A stretch of DNA of 34,741 bases from contig NZ_JTDW01000015.1 of assembly GCF_000943565.1 (NCBI RefSeq), positions 1 to 34,741 on the forward strand, given 5' to 3'. Positions 24,265 through 34,720 of this stretch are shown one piece after another. This stretch comes from Neotamlana sedimentorum (GTDB lineage: Bacteria > Bacteroidota > Bacteroidia > Flavobacteriales > Flavobacteriaceae). The notes beneath the pieces were generated by a model. It had not been told where the DNA came from, did not search any database, and saw only the letters and a list, made by a program, of their open reading frames with translations. How positions within the stretch are numbered: the first letter of the stretch is position 1; the number at the start of each line of letters is the position of its first letter. Position numbers and translations under genes: made by a program.

Positions 24265-24322
24265 AGTTTGTAGTTAAATATTATACCCTAAGCTTAGTCG
24301 TTATTTTTAAGAAAAACTGACC

Positions 24323-24976
24323 TTAATCTGTAAACTTTAAGGTCTTTAAAGTATTAAGCAATTCCGTTTTTTCAGTTTCACTTACATAAGATATTACAAT
24401 GCTAAGTGCAAAACCATTTAAAATTGTAGAATAATAACTTTGCTTAATGACTAAGCCCATGTGGTTTAAATCTACATCCATTTCATGAAATTCACGATTA
24501 CCCATCATAACTTCTAAAAATACGTCATCCATATGACTGTACTTTATTTGAGATTGCTTTAATAAGTTTCGCGTATGAAATAAATAATCGCTTCCTAGCT
24601 TTACTCCTGGTGCCAATTTTAAGTTTTCGGCTATAACCATAAAACTAGGATTATAACTTACAGCAGAACCAAGTTCATGCTTAAAGACAGTAAGTAAATA
24701 CGCAGAGTTAATTTCTGAAGCTTTTATAACTGCTTTTAAATTTTCATTATCACCTGTAACAAGGTCTTTTCCTGCTTCAACCAACATGTCTGTTTGTTCT
24801 TTAGATTGTACAAACCAACCTTCAGGAATATCTATTTTAAAATTAAAGAATGTATTTTTGTAAACATTATCGTTAATTGTACCATAATCGAAGCTATTAG
24901 TTTCGCGAGTTGTTTGGGAAAAACCCATGCTTGCAACTAATAATAACGCTATTAAAATAGATATTTTCTTTTTCAT
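24323..24976 (-). CDS. small secreted protein of unknown function
   Basis: The 217-residue protein has a clear signal peptide (MKKKISILIALLLVASMGFSQ, cleavage about 20-21). The mature part starts near TTRETNSFDYGTIND and carries FFNFKIDIPEGWFVQSKEQTD (44-64), which resembles the start of PsbP-like or similar single-domain secreted folds, ending VSETEKTELLNTLKTLKF. I do not recognise a defined family. No catalytic motif is visible. Its start codon is only 8 nt downstream of the parC stop, so it is probably co-transcribed with parE-parC, although no functional link to topoisomerase IV is apparent. Confidence 0.75.
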   Translation of the reverse strand: MKKKISILIALLLVASMGFSQTTRETNSFDYGTINDNVYKNTFFNFKIDIPEGWFVQSKEQTDMLVEAGKDLVTGDNENLKAVIKASEINSAYLLTVFKHELGSAVSYNPSFMVIAENLKLAPGVKLGSDYLFHTRNLLKQSQIKYSHMDDVFLEVMMGNREFHEMDVDLNHMGLVIKQSYYSTILNGFALSIVISYVSETEKTELLNTLKTLKFTD

Positions 24977-24984
24977 TTTTTTGT

Positions 24985-27585
24985 TTAAAACAGCGTAGGC
25001 TGATCGTCACCTTCATCATCTTTATTCTCATCAGAAGAATCAGTGGTTTCTATATTATCTTCTAATTCATCTTCTACTTGGTAAGGAAGCGGATCTAACA
25101 AATTAATTTGATTCACCTTATCTCTAGTAAGCTGATTTCCTAAGGCCGAAATACCTTTAATGGCTATAAATTCTTCTAAATTTATTTCTAAATTTTCTTT
25201 ACGATCTTTTCCACGTTCTTTTGCAAAAACAACCTCTGCCATAGGTTTCCAATCGGTAGAAACAATTTCTAATTGCGATTTTGGATGATCGGAAATAAAA
25301 GTTTCTTCCTTGCCTTCTTGCTCAACTACAAATCGTTTTACGTAATACAATTCTTTTTCTCCGTGGTAATAAATAGCCGAAATTGGCTTTTTAGGCTCCC
25401 ATTTTTCTAATACAATCATATCGTCATCGAAGTGCATAGTCACTTCGGGCGTTACGGTTTTAACAAGCCCTGATTGACTGATAATAAGCAGTTTATCTTC
25501 ACCTCTAAATTCACCTATTAAATCGCCTCTGCCATCGACGTTAATGCGACGAACGGTTTCATCGAACCAAATTTTTCGAGGCTTTAAGGTAGAAACACCC
25601 TTTTCTTTAAGCTCAACACGTTTAATAGAATATTTGGTTACCAAATTTCCCTTAGAAGCACGACCTTTTATTAAAACATCGGCAAAGTCAATATCCCATT
25701 TTAATTTCTTAATACTTCCTGCTTGTCTTAGCATCACTGTAATAACCTCGGCTTCTCCATTAGGGTTTGCCGAAAAATATAATAGTGTAGATCCTTTATT
25801 GCCGTTAGTTAAATCGTATTCTCTATCTCTAGTTACAGCAGTAACTGCAAAACGTTTAATGTATGAAGGCCCACTTTTTCCGTCGCGGTAAACCATATTA
25901 TAAATAGTGCGTTTATCTTTCTTTTTAAATACTGCTACATGTATAATATCTTTCCCTACGAAGGTTTTTGTATCAACCTTTGTTACCATCATTTTTCCTG
26001 CTTTGGTAAACACAATAATATCATCAATATCACTACAATCGCCAACATATTCATCACGCCGTAATGAGGTTCCTATAAAACCTTCTGCTCGATTTACATA
26101 AAGTTTTGTATTTCGTATAACAACTTTTGTAGCATCAACATCAGCAAAAGTGCGAATTTCTGTTTTACGCTCCCGTCCTTTTCCATAATCTTTTTTAAGT
26201 CTTGTAAAATAAGCTATTGCATAATCTATTAAATTAGCTAAATGATGTTTTACCTCTGCAATTTGTTCTTCAAGGGCATCAATTTTTTGTTGTGCTTTAT
26301 CAATATCGAATTTAGAAATTCGTTTAATCCTAATTTCGGTTAAGCGCACAATATCTTCTTCGGTAACCGCACGTTTTAAATGTTTTATGTGTGGTTGTAA
26401 ACCTTTATCGATGGCTTTAATTACGCCTTCCCATGTTTCTTCTTCCTCAATATCTCGGTAAATTCTATTTTCAATAAAAATACGCTCAAGCGATGCAAAA
26501 TGCCATTGCTCTTCAAACTCACCAAGCTTAATTTCTAACTCTTGTTTTAAAAGTTGCACTGTATTATCGGTACTTCTACGAAGCATTTCAGAAACTCCAA
26601 TAAATAGTGGTTTATTATCTTCAATTACACAACCTAATGGTGAAATTGAACTTTCGCAGCTAGTAAAGGCATAAAGAGCATCTATTGTTTTATCTGGTGA
26701 TAATCCAGAAGGTAAATGCACTAAAATCTCAACCTCAGCAGCCGTATTATCTTCAATTTTTTTAATTTTTATTTTCCCTTTATCGTTGGCCTTTAATATT
26801 GAATCGATTAACGATGAAGTTGTTGTACCAAAAGGAATTTCGGTAATTATTAAAGTATTTTTATCGCGCTGAGAAATTTTAGCACGCACACGCACTTTTC
26901 CACCTCTTAAACCGTCGTTATAATTTGAAAAATCTGCAATTCCTGCTGTTGGAAAATCTGGAACTAACGTAAATCGTTTCCCATTTAAATGCTTAATTGA
27001 AGCATCGATAAGTTCGATAAAATTATGTGGTAATATTTTAGTTGATAAACCAACCGCTATACCCTCACCACCTTGAGCTAATAATAATGGAAACATTACC
27101 GGAAGGTTTACCGGCTCTTTTCTACGTCCGTCGTAACTAGATTGCCACTCGGTAATTTTAGGGTTGTAAACCACATCGAGTGCAAATTTGGATAATCTGG
27201 CTTCAATATAACGCGAAGCAGCAGCACTATCTCCTGTTAAAATGTTTCCCCAGTTTCCTTGGGTATCTATTAATAAATCTTTCTGACCAATTTGCACCAT
27301 AGCATCTGCAATACTAGCATCACCATGCGGGTGATATTGCATGGTATGCCCAACAATATTTGCTACTTTGTTATAGCGTCCATCATCTAAATCTTTCATA
27401 CTATGCATAATACGGCGCTGTACAGGTTTAAACCCATCCTCAATAGCAGGTACTGCGCGTTCTAGAATTACATAGGATGCATAATCTAAAAACCAATCTT
27501 TATACATACCCGTAACTCGGGTTATGGTTTCGTTTGGTTCTTGGTTTTCTTGGTTGGCTAGTTCGTCGTTTTGTTCGTCTATCAT
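24985..27585 (-). CDS. parC: DNA topoisomerase IV subunit A (ParC)
   Basis: This subunit cuts and rejoins DNA to unlink daughter chromosomes, working with ParE. The 866-residue protein has a type IIA winged-helix and tower core with FKPVQRRIM, HPHGDASIADAMVQIGQ (85-101), QGNWGN and the active-site tyrosine Y126 in AASRYIEARL. A C-terminal domain follows with repeated beta-pinwheel-like segments up to about 820 and an acidic tail, DENKDDEGDDQPTLF. It is the A subunit of a ParE/ParC pair because it directly follows parE (3-nt gap). GyrA is the other possible name, but adjacency to this short B subunit of 621 residues supports topoisomerase IV. Lengths and key residues look intact. Confidence 0.92.
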   Translation of the reverse strand: MIDEQNDELANQENQEPNETITRVTGMYKDWFLDYASYVILERAVPAIEDGFKPVQRRIMHSMKDLDDGRYNKVANIVGHTMQYHPHGDASIADAMVQIGQKDLLIDTQGNWGNILTGDSAAASRYIEARLSKFALDVVYNPKITEWQSSYDGRRKEPVNLPVMFPLLLAQGGEGIAVGLSTKILPHNFIELIDASIKHLNGKRFTLVPDFPTAGIADFSNYNDGLRGGKVRVRAKISQRDKNTLIITEIPFGTTTSSLIDSILKANDKGKIKIKKIEDNTAAEVEILVHLPSGLSPDKTIDALYAFTSCESSISPLGCVIEDNKPLFIGVSEMLRRSTDNTVQLLKQELEIKLGEFEEQWHFASLERIFIENRIYRDIEEEETWEGVIKAIDKGLQPHIKHLKRAVTEEDIVRLTEIRIKRISKFDIDKAQQKIDALEEQIAEVKHHLANLIDYAIAYFTRLKKDYGKGRERKTEIRTFADVDATKVVIRNTKLYVNRAEGFIGTSLRRDEYVGDCSDIDDIIVFTKAGKMMVTKVDTKTFVGKDIIHVAVFKKKDKRTIYNMVYRDGKSGPSYIKRFAVTAVTRDREYDLTNGNKGSTLLYFSANPNGEAEVITVMLRQAGSIKKLKWDIDFADVLIKGRASKGNLVTKYSIKRVELKEKGVSTLKPRKIWFDETVRRINVDGRGDLIGEFRGEDKLLIISQSGLVKTVTPEVTMHFDDDMIVLEKWEPKKPISAIYYHGEKELYYVKRFVVEQEGKEETFISDHPKSQLEIVSTDWKPMAEVVFAKERGKDRKENLEINLEEFIAIKGISALGNQLTRDKVNQINLLDPLPYQVEDELEDNIETTDSSDENKDDEGDDQPTLF

Positions 27586-27588
27586 ATA

Positions 27589-29454
27589 TTATGAGGCTTT
27601 CTCTTCTTCTATTAAATCTAACTCTACTTTTAGATTTTCTATAATAAACTCTTGGCGGGTTGGGGTATTTTTACCCATGTAGAATGATAATAAATCTTCA
27701 ATAGACATGCCATCGTCTAGCATTACAGGGTCTAATCGAATATCGTCGCCTATAAAATGTTTAAATTCATCGGGCGAAATTTCACCTAATCCTTTAAATC
27801 GTGTTATTTCCGGTTTTGGCTTTAACTTATTTATTGCGGCTACTCGCTCCTCATCTGAATAACAATAAATAGTCTCCTTTTTATTTCTTACCCTAAATAA
27901 AGGTGTTTGTAATATATACAAGTGGCCTTCTTTTATAACTTCTGGAAAAAACTGAAGAAAAAATGTAATTAGAAGTAACCTAATATGCATACCATCTACA
28001 TCGGCATCGGTAGCAATTACAACATTGTTATAACGCAAATCTTCTAAAGATTCTTCTATGTTTAATGCGGCTTGTAATAAATTAAACTCTTCATTTTCAT
28101 ATACTATTTTTTTGGTAAGACCATAACAATTTAAAGGCTTTCCCTTTAAACTAAATACTGCCTGCGTATTAACATCGCGTGATTTGGTTATACTACCAGA
28201 AGCAGAATCTCCCTCGGTTATAAATAAGGTTGTTTCTAGATTGCGTTCGTTTTTTGTATCGCCAAAATGTACTCGACAATCGCGTAATTTTTTGTTATGT
28301 AGACTTGCTTTTTTAGCACGATCTTTTGCTAATTTTCTAATTCCCGAAAGCTCTTTTCGTTCACGTTCGGCTTGTAAAATTTTTCGCTGAAGCTTTTCGG
28401 CTGTTTCTTGATTTTTGTGAAGGTAATTATCTAGTTTTGTTTTAACAAAGTCGTTTACATAGGTTCTAACTGTTGGATAATTTCCTCCCATATCTGTAGA
28501 GCCTAACTTAGTTTTTGTTTGACTTTCAAAAACAGGCTCCATAACTTTAATGGCTATGGCACTTACAATAGATTTACGAACATCGGAAGCATCATAATTT
28601 TTGCCGTAAAATTCTCTTACCGTTTTAACAATAGCTTCTCGAAAAGCATTTAAATGAGTTCCTCCTTGTGTTGTGTTTTGGCCGTTTACAAAACTATTAT
28701 ACTCTTCGCTATACTGAGTTTTACTGTGTGTAAGTGCAATTTCAATATCATCGCCTCTTAAATGAATTATAGGATAAAGTAAATCTGATTCGTTAATTTT
28801 TTCGGCTAATAAATCTTTAAGTCCGTTTTCACTGAAATACTTTTCACCATTAAAAACTATAGTTAAACCTGGATTTAGATAGACATAGTTTTTTAACATT
28901 TTTACTATGTACTCATTTCTAAATTTATAGTTTTTAAAGATACTTTCATCAGGAATAAAAGATACTTTTGTTCCTTTACGACGCGATGTTTCAATTAAAT
29001 CTTCTTTATTTGTAAGCTCTCCTTTTTCAAACTCTGCAGAAGCGGATTTACTATCTCGATTAGATTCTACTCTAAAATAGGTAGATAATGCGTTTACAGC
29101 TTTTGTACCAACACCATTTAAACCTACAGATTTTTTAAAGGCTTTAGAATCGTACTTACCACCTGTATTCATTTTTGAAACTACATCAACCACTTTTCCT
29201 AAAGGAATACCTCTACCATAATCTCTAACTGTAACTTTGTTAGTTTGTATTGAAATTTCGATGGTTTTACCAGCGCCCATTACAAACTCATCAATAGAGT
29301 TATCTAAAACTTCTTTTAAAAGAATATAAATACCATCGTCTGGCGAACTACCATCACCCAATTTGCCAATATACATTCCCGGTCGCATACGAATATGCTC
29401 TTTCCAGTCTAACGAACGAATATTCTCTTCGGTATATTTGGTTTGGTCTGCCAT
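27589..29454 (-). CDS. parE: DNA topoisomerase IV subunit B (ParE)
   Basis: ParE supplies the ATPase and TOPRIM part of topoisomerase IV. The 621-residue protein has the GHKL ATP-binding elements [10 protein letters not shown] (48-57), DYGRGIP (78-84) and [14 protein letters not shown] (111-124), the transducer region, and the TOPRIM motifs EGDSASG (414-420) and [10 protein letters not shown] (483-492). The length is normal for a ParE/GyrB without large insertions. It starts at ATG 29454. A weak TATATTAG box lies about 30 nt upstream (complement of 29485-29492). It precedes parC in one operon. Confidence 0.94.
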   Translation of the reverse strand: MADQTKYTEENIRSLDWKEHIRMRPGMYIGKLGDGSSPDDGIYILLKEVLDNSIDEFVMGAGKTIEISIQTNKVTVRDYGRGIPLGKVVDVVSKMNTGGKYDSKAFKKSVGLNGVGTKAVNALSTYFRVESNRDSKSASAEFEKGELTNKEDLIETSRRKGTKVSFIPDESIFKNYKFRNEYIVKMLKNYVYLNPGLTIVFNGEKYFSENGLKDLLAEKINESDLLYPIIHLRGDDIEIALTHSKTQYSEEYNSFVNGQNTTQGGTHLNAFREAIVKTVREFYGKNYDASDVRKSIVSAIAIKVMEPVFESQTKTKLGSTDMGGNYPTVRTYVNDFVKTKLDNYLHKNQETAEKLQRKILQAERERKELSGIRKLAKDRAKKASLHNKKLRDCRVHFGDTKNERNLETTLFITEGDSASGSITKSRDVNTQAVFSLKGKPLNCYGLTKKIVYENEEFNLLQAALNIEESLEDLRYNNVVIATDADVDGMHIRLLLITFFLQFFPEVIKEGHLYILQTPLFRVRNKKETIYCYSDEERVAAINKLKPKPEITRFKGLGEISPDEFKHFIGDDIRLDPVMLDDGMSIEDLLSFYMGKNTPTRQEFIIENLKVELDLIEEEKAS

Positions 29455-30021
29455 AAAAAAGGGTGAGTTTTGTGAGATTGCTTGCTAATATAATATTTCG
29501 CTTTAAAAAATAAAACCAGCAACTCACAAAATAATTAACAAAACTAAGCTCTAATTGTTAAGAACCTAAATCACAATAACTCAATTATCAATTATCGATT
29601 AAATTTTTATACATGTTGGATGGTCAAATTTATTGAGATTAACAACATAATTTATTATAAACTTTACTTTAATTTTAGCAACCAGCTATTGTGCCCTTCC
29701 CTTATTATTTTTAAGAAATAACAACTACCAGTATATTAGTAACAATCATATTTTTTTTTCAAAAGATGATATTAATCTAAACAAATCTTCTAACAGGATG
29801 TATTTACTAAATGAAATACAAATTATTCAAAGTTTAGGAACTATAGGGAATTTATGAGATAGGAAACTTAAGCGTAAACCAAAATTAGAACATTAACTAT
29901 TATCTCCAAATAATTGGTGTTTAAACAAAAAAACAGCACTACAAATAACAATACCCTAATTTAGTTTCTGACTACAATGATGGTTATTATTCATCATCTA
30001 TAAAACATACATTATTGAAAA
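29455..30021. other. 567-bp stretch without a convincing gene
   Basis: This AT-rich gap lies between the parE start and the 3' end of the SRPBCC gene. It must hold the parE promoter. An open frame on the plus strand at 29651-29857 (68 codons) has some protein-like composition (LATSYCALPLLFLRNNN... NRMYLLNEIQIIQSLG) but no good start codon, so it could be a decayed gene fragment or chance. I see no tRNA, hairpin terminator or repeat element here. Confidence 0.5.
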
Positions 30022-30474
30022 CTATAAAGCTTCCGCTTTTTCTTTTAAGGCTGCATTTCTAAAAACCAACAAGTTTTTTATATGTTTTTTTAAAATAAAA
30101 GTATCATACAATTTCCCTATTACACCGTAAGGTGATTCAAAATAAAACCTGTCTATCATAAGCGTTTTATTCTGTAATTCCTTAAAAATATGTTGATGTT
30201 TATATGACTTAAAACTACCTTCTATCATTTCGTCTACGAATAAAACAGGGGATTCAAACTCGGTAACTTTTAAAGTTAGATGTTGATGGATATAAAGATG
30301 CCTAGTTTCCCAAAGAGTAAAATCCCCTTTCTGAACCAAACCAGATACTTTCCCTCCAATGGCCATTTCTGTTGGATTTTTTAATGTGCTCTGATAAAAG
30401 GTTACATCTCTTGCCAAATCAAAACATTTTTCAATATCGGCATCAATTTCGGTTTTTACTTCAATACAAGGCAT
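30022..30474 (-). CDS. SRPBCC family protein
   Basis: The 150-residue cytoplasmic protein begins with VKTEIDADIEKCFDLARDVTFYQ (7-29), the usual start of a START/SRPBCC helix-grip fold, and continues with strand-like segments such as TLWETRHL and FVDEMIEGSFKSYKHQHIF (about 80-98), then a long C-terminal helix (LYDTFILKKHIKNLLVFRNAALKEKAE). Members bind hydrophobic ligands; the ligand here is unknown. It resembles the cell-division-inhibitor-like (COG4276) branch, a name that carries little functional information. It stands alone between two gene-poor stretches. Confidence 0.82.
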   Translation of the reverse strand: MPCIEVKTEIDADIEKCFDLARDVTFYQSTLKNPTEMAIGGKVSGLVQKGDFTLWETRHLYIHQHLTLKVTEFESPVLFVDEMIEGSFKSYKHQHIFKELQNKTLMIDRFYFESPYGVIGKLYDTFILKKHIKNLLVFRNAALKEKAEAL

Positions 30475-30483
30475 AACAAAATG

Positions 30484-30501
30484 AGATTATTTTTATAATC
30501 T
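30484..30501. repeat. 7-bp inverted repeat upstream of the SRPBCC gene
   Basis: AGATTAT-TTTT-ATAATCT lies 9 nt upstream of the start codon. It is a possible operator or leader stem, but chance is likely in such AT-rich DNA. The rest of the gap to 30724 contains no gene that I can support. Confidence 0.3.
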
Positions 30502-30724
30502 TTAAAATGCAAATAATTTTGTGGATTTTAATAAAGCAGCTCAAATATAACAAAGGACAACTGATTTTCAACCACATAAAGTTAAACACTTTAAAATTTT
30601 ACATGATTCTTAGTTCACCCCTGTTTTTATCTAAAAAAATGCATTCTATTCAAATTAAACTCAAAATAAATCAAAAATTCAAAATTCAAATTTTTGTTTA
30701 TATTGAAATAATTAAATAGTTTAT

Positions 30725-31819
30725 TTACACATTGAATAAGAAATGCATTACATCGCCGTCTTTAACAATATAATTTTTACCTTCAACGCGCATTTTTCCA
30801 GCTTCTTTTACCTTTGCTTCGCTACCATGCTCTACATAATCGTTATATGCAATAACTTCTGCTCGAATAAAACCTTTTTCAAAATCGGTATGAATTACTC
30901 CCGCTGCTTGGGGTGCGGTTGCACCAACATTTACAGTCCACGCCCGTACTTCTTTAACTCCAGCTGTAAAATATGTTTGCTGATTTAAAAGTTTATAAGC
31001 ACCTCTAATTAATTTTGCCGATCCTGGTTCTTCTAAGCCTATGTCTTGTAAAAACATTTGGCGCTCTTCATAATCTTCAAGCTCGTTAATATCGGCTTCT
31101 GTACCAACTGCAAGTACTAAAACTTCAGCATTTTCGTCCTTAACTGTCTCTTTTACTTTTTCTACATAATCGTTTCCTAAAACAGCAGCACCTTCATCTA
31201 CATTACAAACGTATAATACTGGTTTATCTGTAATTAATTGTGCTGGCTTTACAAAATCTATATAATCTTCTTCACTAAACTCTAAAGCTCTAACAGATTT
31301 TCCTTCTTCTAAACCGGTTTTAATACTTAATAAAATAGCTTCTTCTTTTTGAGCTTCTTTATTACCTGTTTTTGCAGCACGTTTTACTTTATCTAGTTTT
31401 TTATCAACGGTTTCTAGATCTTTTAATTGAAGTTCCATATCAATGGTTTCTTTATCTCGAATTGGGTCTACACTACCATCAACATGTACAATATTATCGT
31501 TGTCAAAACAACGTAAAACATGCAAAATAGCATCTGTTTCACGAATATTTGCTAAAAATTGATTTCCTAAACCTTCACCTTTACTTGCCCCTTTTACTAA
31601 ACCAGCAATATCTACAATTTCTACAGTAGCAGGTATTACTCGTTCTGGACTTACCAATTCTTCTAATTTCTCTAATCTAGGGTCTGGTACATTAACAACA
31701 CCAATATTAGGCTCAATGGTACAAAAAGGAAAGTTTGCACTTTGCGCTTTCGCGTTAGATAAACAATTAAATAACGTTGATTTTCCAACATTTGGTAATC
31801 CTACAATTCCTGCTTTCAT
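30725..31819 (-). CDS. ychF: redox-regulated ATPase YchF (Obg-like)
   Basis: YchF is a conserved P-loop NTPase of the Obg family that prefers ATP and associates with ribosomes. The 364-residue length is typical. Motifs are [12 protein letters not shown] (G1, 4-15), [35 protein letters not shown] (G3 region), NVDE (the altered G4 linked to ATP preference) and a C-terminal TGS domain ([14 protein letters not shown] ... [11 protein letters not shown]). I chose ATG 31819 rather than 31843: the shorter form begins [10 protein letters not shown] as in the family, and the upstream ATG overlaps a promoter box. Confidence 0.96.
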   Translation of the reverse strand: MKAGIVGLPNVGKSTLFNCLSNAKAQSANFPFCTIEPNIGVVNVPDPRLEKLEELVSPERVIPATVEIVDIAGLVKGASKGEGLGNQFLANIRETDAILHVLRCFDNDNIVHVDGSVDPIRDKETIDMELQLKDLETVDKKLDKVKRAAKTGNKEAQKEEAILLSIKTGLEEGKSVRALEFSEEDYIDFVKPAQLITDKPVLYVCNVDEGAAVLGNDYVEKVKETVKDENAEVLVLAVGTEADINELEDYEERQMFLQDIGLEEPGSAKLIRGAYKLLNQQTYFTAGVKEVRAWTVNVGATAPQAAGVIHTDFEKGFIRAEVIAYNDYVEHGSEAKVKEAGKMRVEGKNYIVKDGDVMHFLFNV

Positions 31820-31840
31820 AATAACTGTATTTTGCGAGTG

Positions 31841-31848
31841 CAAATATA
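31841..31848 (-). promoter_or_regulatory. candidate -7 box of ychF
   Basis: The minus strand reads TATATTTG, an exact TAnnTTTG match, ending 21 nt upstream of the ychF ATG at 31819. No clear TTG is seen at the -33 distance. Confidence 0.45.
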
Positions 31849-32012
31849 TACTATCTTGTTTGTTTTTTTACATTTTTTTTAAAATTGAAGATGCTGACAA
31901 TTTTTTAACAAAAACTCATGTTTACAGAATTATCAACAACCTTTTTAATGTTTTTCTTAGTTTTTTTAGGTGTTTTACTATAAATTAGCTTACCTAACTA
32001 TAAAATACTCAT

Positions 32013-34700
32013 ATGAAAACAATCCATTTTTATTTATTCTTTTTTTCAGTATGCCTAACTTTTGCACAACAAACTGTTAGCGGAACTGTAAAAGATGCTT
32101 CAGGAACCCCTCTACCTGGTGTAAACATTAGCGAAACTGGCACCACAAACGGCACTGCCACAGATTTTGATGGAAATTACTCCATAACAGTTAGTGGCAC
32201 ATCTTCTCTAACCTTTAGTTTTGTGGGTTATAATACCATTACAGTGCAAGTTAACAATCAGTCCACAATTAATGTAACACTTGAAGAAGGTGTAAGTTTA
32301 GACGAAATAGTTTTAGTAGGTTCACGTAGTCCTAAACGAACCGCTGTAGACACTGCAGTTGCCATTGATGTTATAGACGTAAGCGAAGTAAACACCCAAA
32401 TTGGTAAAGTTGAAATTAACGAATTGCTGCAATACGCAGCACCATCGTTTAATGCCAACAAACAATCTGGATCGGATGGTGCAGATCACGTAGATCCAGC
32501 ATCGCTTAGAGGTTTAGGACCAGATCAAACTTTAGTTTTAATTAACGGTAAAAGAAGACACCAATCGTCTTTAATTAACCTTTTTGGTACGCGTGGTCGT
32601 GGTAACACCGGTACCGATTTAAATGCCATTCCTTCTGCATCTATTAAACGAATTGAAATTTTAAGAGATGGTGCTGCGGCACAATATGGATCGGATGCGA
32701 TTGCTGGTGTAATTAATATTGTTTTAAAAGATAATGTTGAAGAATTTACAGGTAGCATTTCGTATGGCGCATACAACAACAACCCAGATGTTGACACTAG
32801 CGACTTTGGCGAATACGGTTCTTGGAACACAGATGGTTATCGATTAGATACCGAAAAAGACGGAAATGCCATTGGAGACGATAAAAATTTTGATGGTGGT
32901 TCTGTAAAAATTGCTGCCAATTATGGCTTTAAAATTGGTGACGAAGGTTATGCCAATTTCACAACAGAATATTTAAGTAAAAATAAAACCTTACGTCCTG
33001 CTTTTGACTTTAGAAAAGGATTTGGAGAAGCTGCTATTGATGGCTTTAATTTCTTCGGAAACGTTGCCATTCCATTATCAGACAACACCGAATTTTATGC
33101 CTTTGGAGGAAGAAACTACAGAGACACTGATGCTTACGCTTTTACAAGAAACGGTGGTGCACGTGTTGTAGAATCTATTTATCCTGATGGTTTTACACCT
33201 AGAATTACGTCGGTAATTTTAGATAATTCTGTTTCTGCAGGTATAAGAACCGAAATGGCAAGTGGCTGGAATTTAGATTTTAGTAACACCTTTGGAAAAA
33301 ACAATTTCCATTATTATATCGAAGGCACTTTAAACGCCTCGTTAGAAGATAGTTCGCCAACTAGTTTTGATGCCGGAGGGCATAGTTTAAGCCAAAATAC
33401 TTTAAACTTAGATCTTTCTAAATATTACGACAATGTTTTATCTGGAATGAACTTAGCATTTGGTGCAGAGTTTAGAACAGAAAACTTCACCATTTTTGCA
33501 GGTGAAGAAGGTTCTTATGCTACTTACGACATAAATGGAGAACCTGTAACAGGAAATACCGATCCAGCAGATTTTACATATTATGATACTAATTCTGGCG
33601 AATTACGCCCTGGAGGTTCTCAAGGATTCCCAGGTTATAGCCCAGACAATGAAGTTAATGAAAACAGAAGTAACTTATCGCTTTACGCTGATGCTGAATT
33701 CGATATTACAGAAAGCTTTCTTTTAAGCGGTGCCGCTCGTTTTGAAAACTACAGTGATTTTGGTAGCACTTTAAACGGAAAATTAGCGATGCGTTTAAAA
33801 GCTTCAGATAACATAAATATTAGAGGTTCTGTTAGTTCTGGTTTTAGAGCACCATCTTTAGCTCAAATTTATTATAACTTAAAATTTACTAACGTATCTA
33901 GTAGTGGTACAGAAGAAGTTTTATTAGCAGCAAACGATAGTCCTGTTACACAATCGTTTGGAATTGAAGATTTATACGAAGAAAAAGCCCTAAACGCTGC
34001 TTTAGGTTTCACCGCTTCTTTTGGTAAATTTACAGCTACTTTAGATGGTTACTATATTAAAGTAAAAGATCGTATTGTTTTAACTGGTTATTTTGAAGCT
34101 ACAGATATTGATAATGTTGGTTCGGCACAATTTTTTACAAACGGTGTTAATACAAGCACAACTGGTTTAGATGTTATTTTATCTTACAAAGAAACTTTAG
34201 GTAATGGTAGCCGATTAGGAGCTACATTACTTGCCAATTTTAACAATATGGAAATTGATGATGTTTTAAATGGAGATTTAGACGAACAAACCTTTTTTGG
34301 AGAACGTGACAAAGCCTTTTTATTAGCTTCTGCTCCAGATAGCAAAATAAGCTTAAACTTAAACTACGATAAAGATTGGTTTGATGCTGCGCTTTCGTTT
34401 ACACGTTTTAGCGAAGTTGAATTACTTGATTGGCAAATGTATGAAGACACAGCAGATTACGGCACACTTGCAGACCAAGTTGCAGCAGCTACAGACACGT
34501 ACTCTTCTAAAATTGTAACCGATTTAAATTTAGGTTTCGAATTATGCGAGAGCACTAAAATAAATGTTGGTGCAAACAATTTATTTAATATTTATCCAGA
34601 CCAACAAGACGATTGGACTGAAGCTGGTGGATATTGGGATTCTGTACAAATGGGATTTGGTGGTGCTTATTACTATGCTAAACTTAGTTTTACATTTTAA
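32013..34700 (+). CDS. TonB-dependent outer-membrane receptor
   Basis: The 895-residue protein has a signal peptide (MKTIHFYLFFFSVCLTFAQ, about 1-19), then a CarboxypepD_reg-like beta-sandwich (VSGTVKDASGTPLPGVNISETGT... to about 95). A TonB-box-like region (SLDEIVLVGSRSPKRTAVD), a plug domain (LRGLGPDQTLVLINGKRRHQSS, IKRIEILRDGAAAQYGSDAIAGVINIVLK, about 168-245) and a 22-strand barrel follow, closing with the terminal aromatic signal AKLSFTF. Unlike SusC proteins it has no SusD partner visible here, and the plug resembles siderophore/cobalamin-type receptors, so the substrate cannot be named. It is divergent from ychF with a 193-nt spacer. The TAAATTAG at 31981 is a weak -7 candidate. Confidence 0.93.
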   Translation: MKTIHFYLFFFSVCLTFAQQTVSGTVKDASGTPLPGVNISETGTTNGTATDFDGNYSITVSGTSSLTFSFVGYNTITVQVNNQSTINVTLEEGVSLDEIVLVGSRSPKRTAVDTAVAIDVIDVSEVNTQIGKVEINELLQYAAPSFNANKQSGSDGADHVDPASLRGLGPDQTLVLINGKRRHQSSLINLFGTRGRGNTGTDLNAIPSASIKRIEILRDGAAAQYGSDAIAGVINIVLKDNVEEFTGSISYGAYNNNPDVDTSDFGEYGSWNTDGYRLDTEKDGNAIGDDKNFDGGSVKIAANYGFKIGDEGYANFTTEYLSKNKTLRPAFDFRKGFGEAAIDGFNFFGNVAIPLSDNTEFYAFGGRNYRDTDAYAFTRNGGARVVESIYPDGFTPRITSVILDNSVSAGIRTEMASGWNLDFSNTFGKNNFHYYIEGTLNASLEDSSPTSFDAGGHSLSQNTLNLDLSKYYDNVLSGMNLAFGAEFRTENFTIFAGEEGSYATYDINGEPVTGNTDPADFTYYDTNSGELRPGGSQGFPGYSPDNEVNENRSNLSLYADAEFDITESFLLSGAARFENYSDFGSTLNGKLAMRLKASDNINIRGSVSSGFRAPSLAQIYYNLKFTNVSSSGTEEVLLAANDSPVTQSFGIEDLYEEKALNAALGFTASFGKFTATLDGYYIKVKDRIVLTGYFEATDIDNVGSAQFFTNGVNTSTTGLDVILSYKETLGNGSRLGATLLANFNNMEIDDVLNGDLDEQTFFGERDKAFLLASAPDSKISLNLNYDKDWFDAALSFTRFSEVELLDWQMYEDTADYGTLADQVAAATDTYSSKIVTDLNLGFELCESTKINVGANNLFNIYPDQQDDWTEAGGYWDSVQMGFGGAYYYAKLSFTF

Positions 34701-34720
34701 GAGAACTCATTTTATAAATA

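Noticed and set aside
30507-30719. 70-codon plus-strand frame between the SRPBCC gene and ychF
   Set aside because: The product is almost all Lys, Ile, Leu and Asn, as expected from random AT-rich DNA, and no motif or start signal supports it.
31820-31843. Eight-residue N-terminal extension of YchF
   Set aside because: The extra residues are absent from the family, and the upstream ATG lies within a TATATTTG promoter box.
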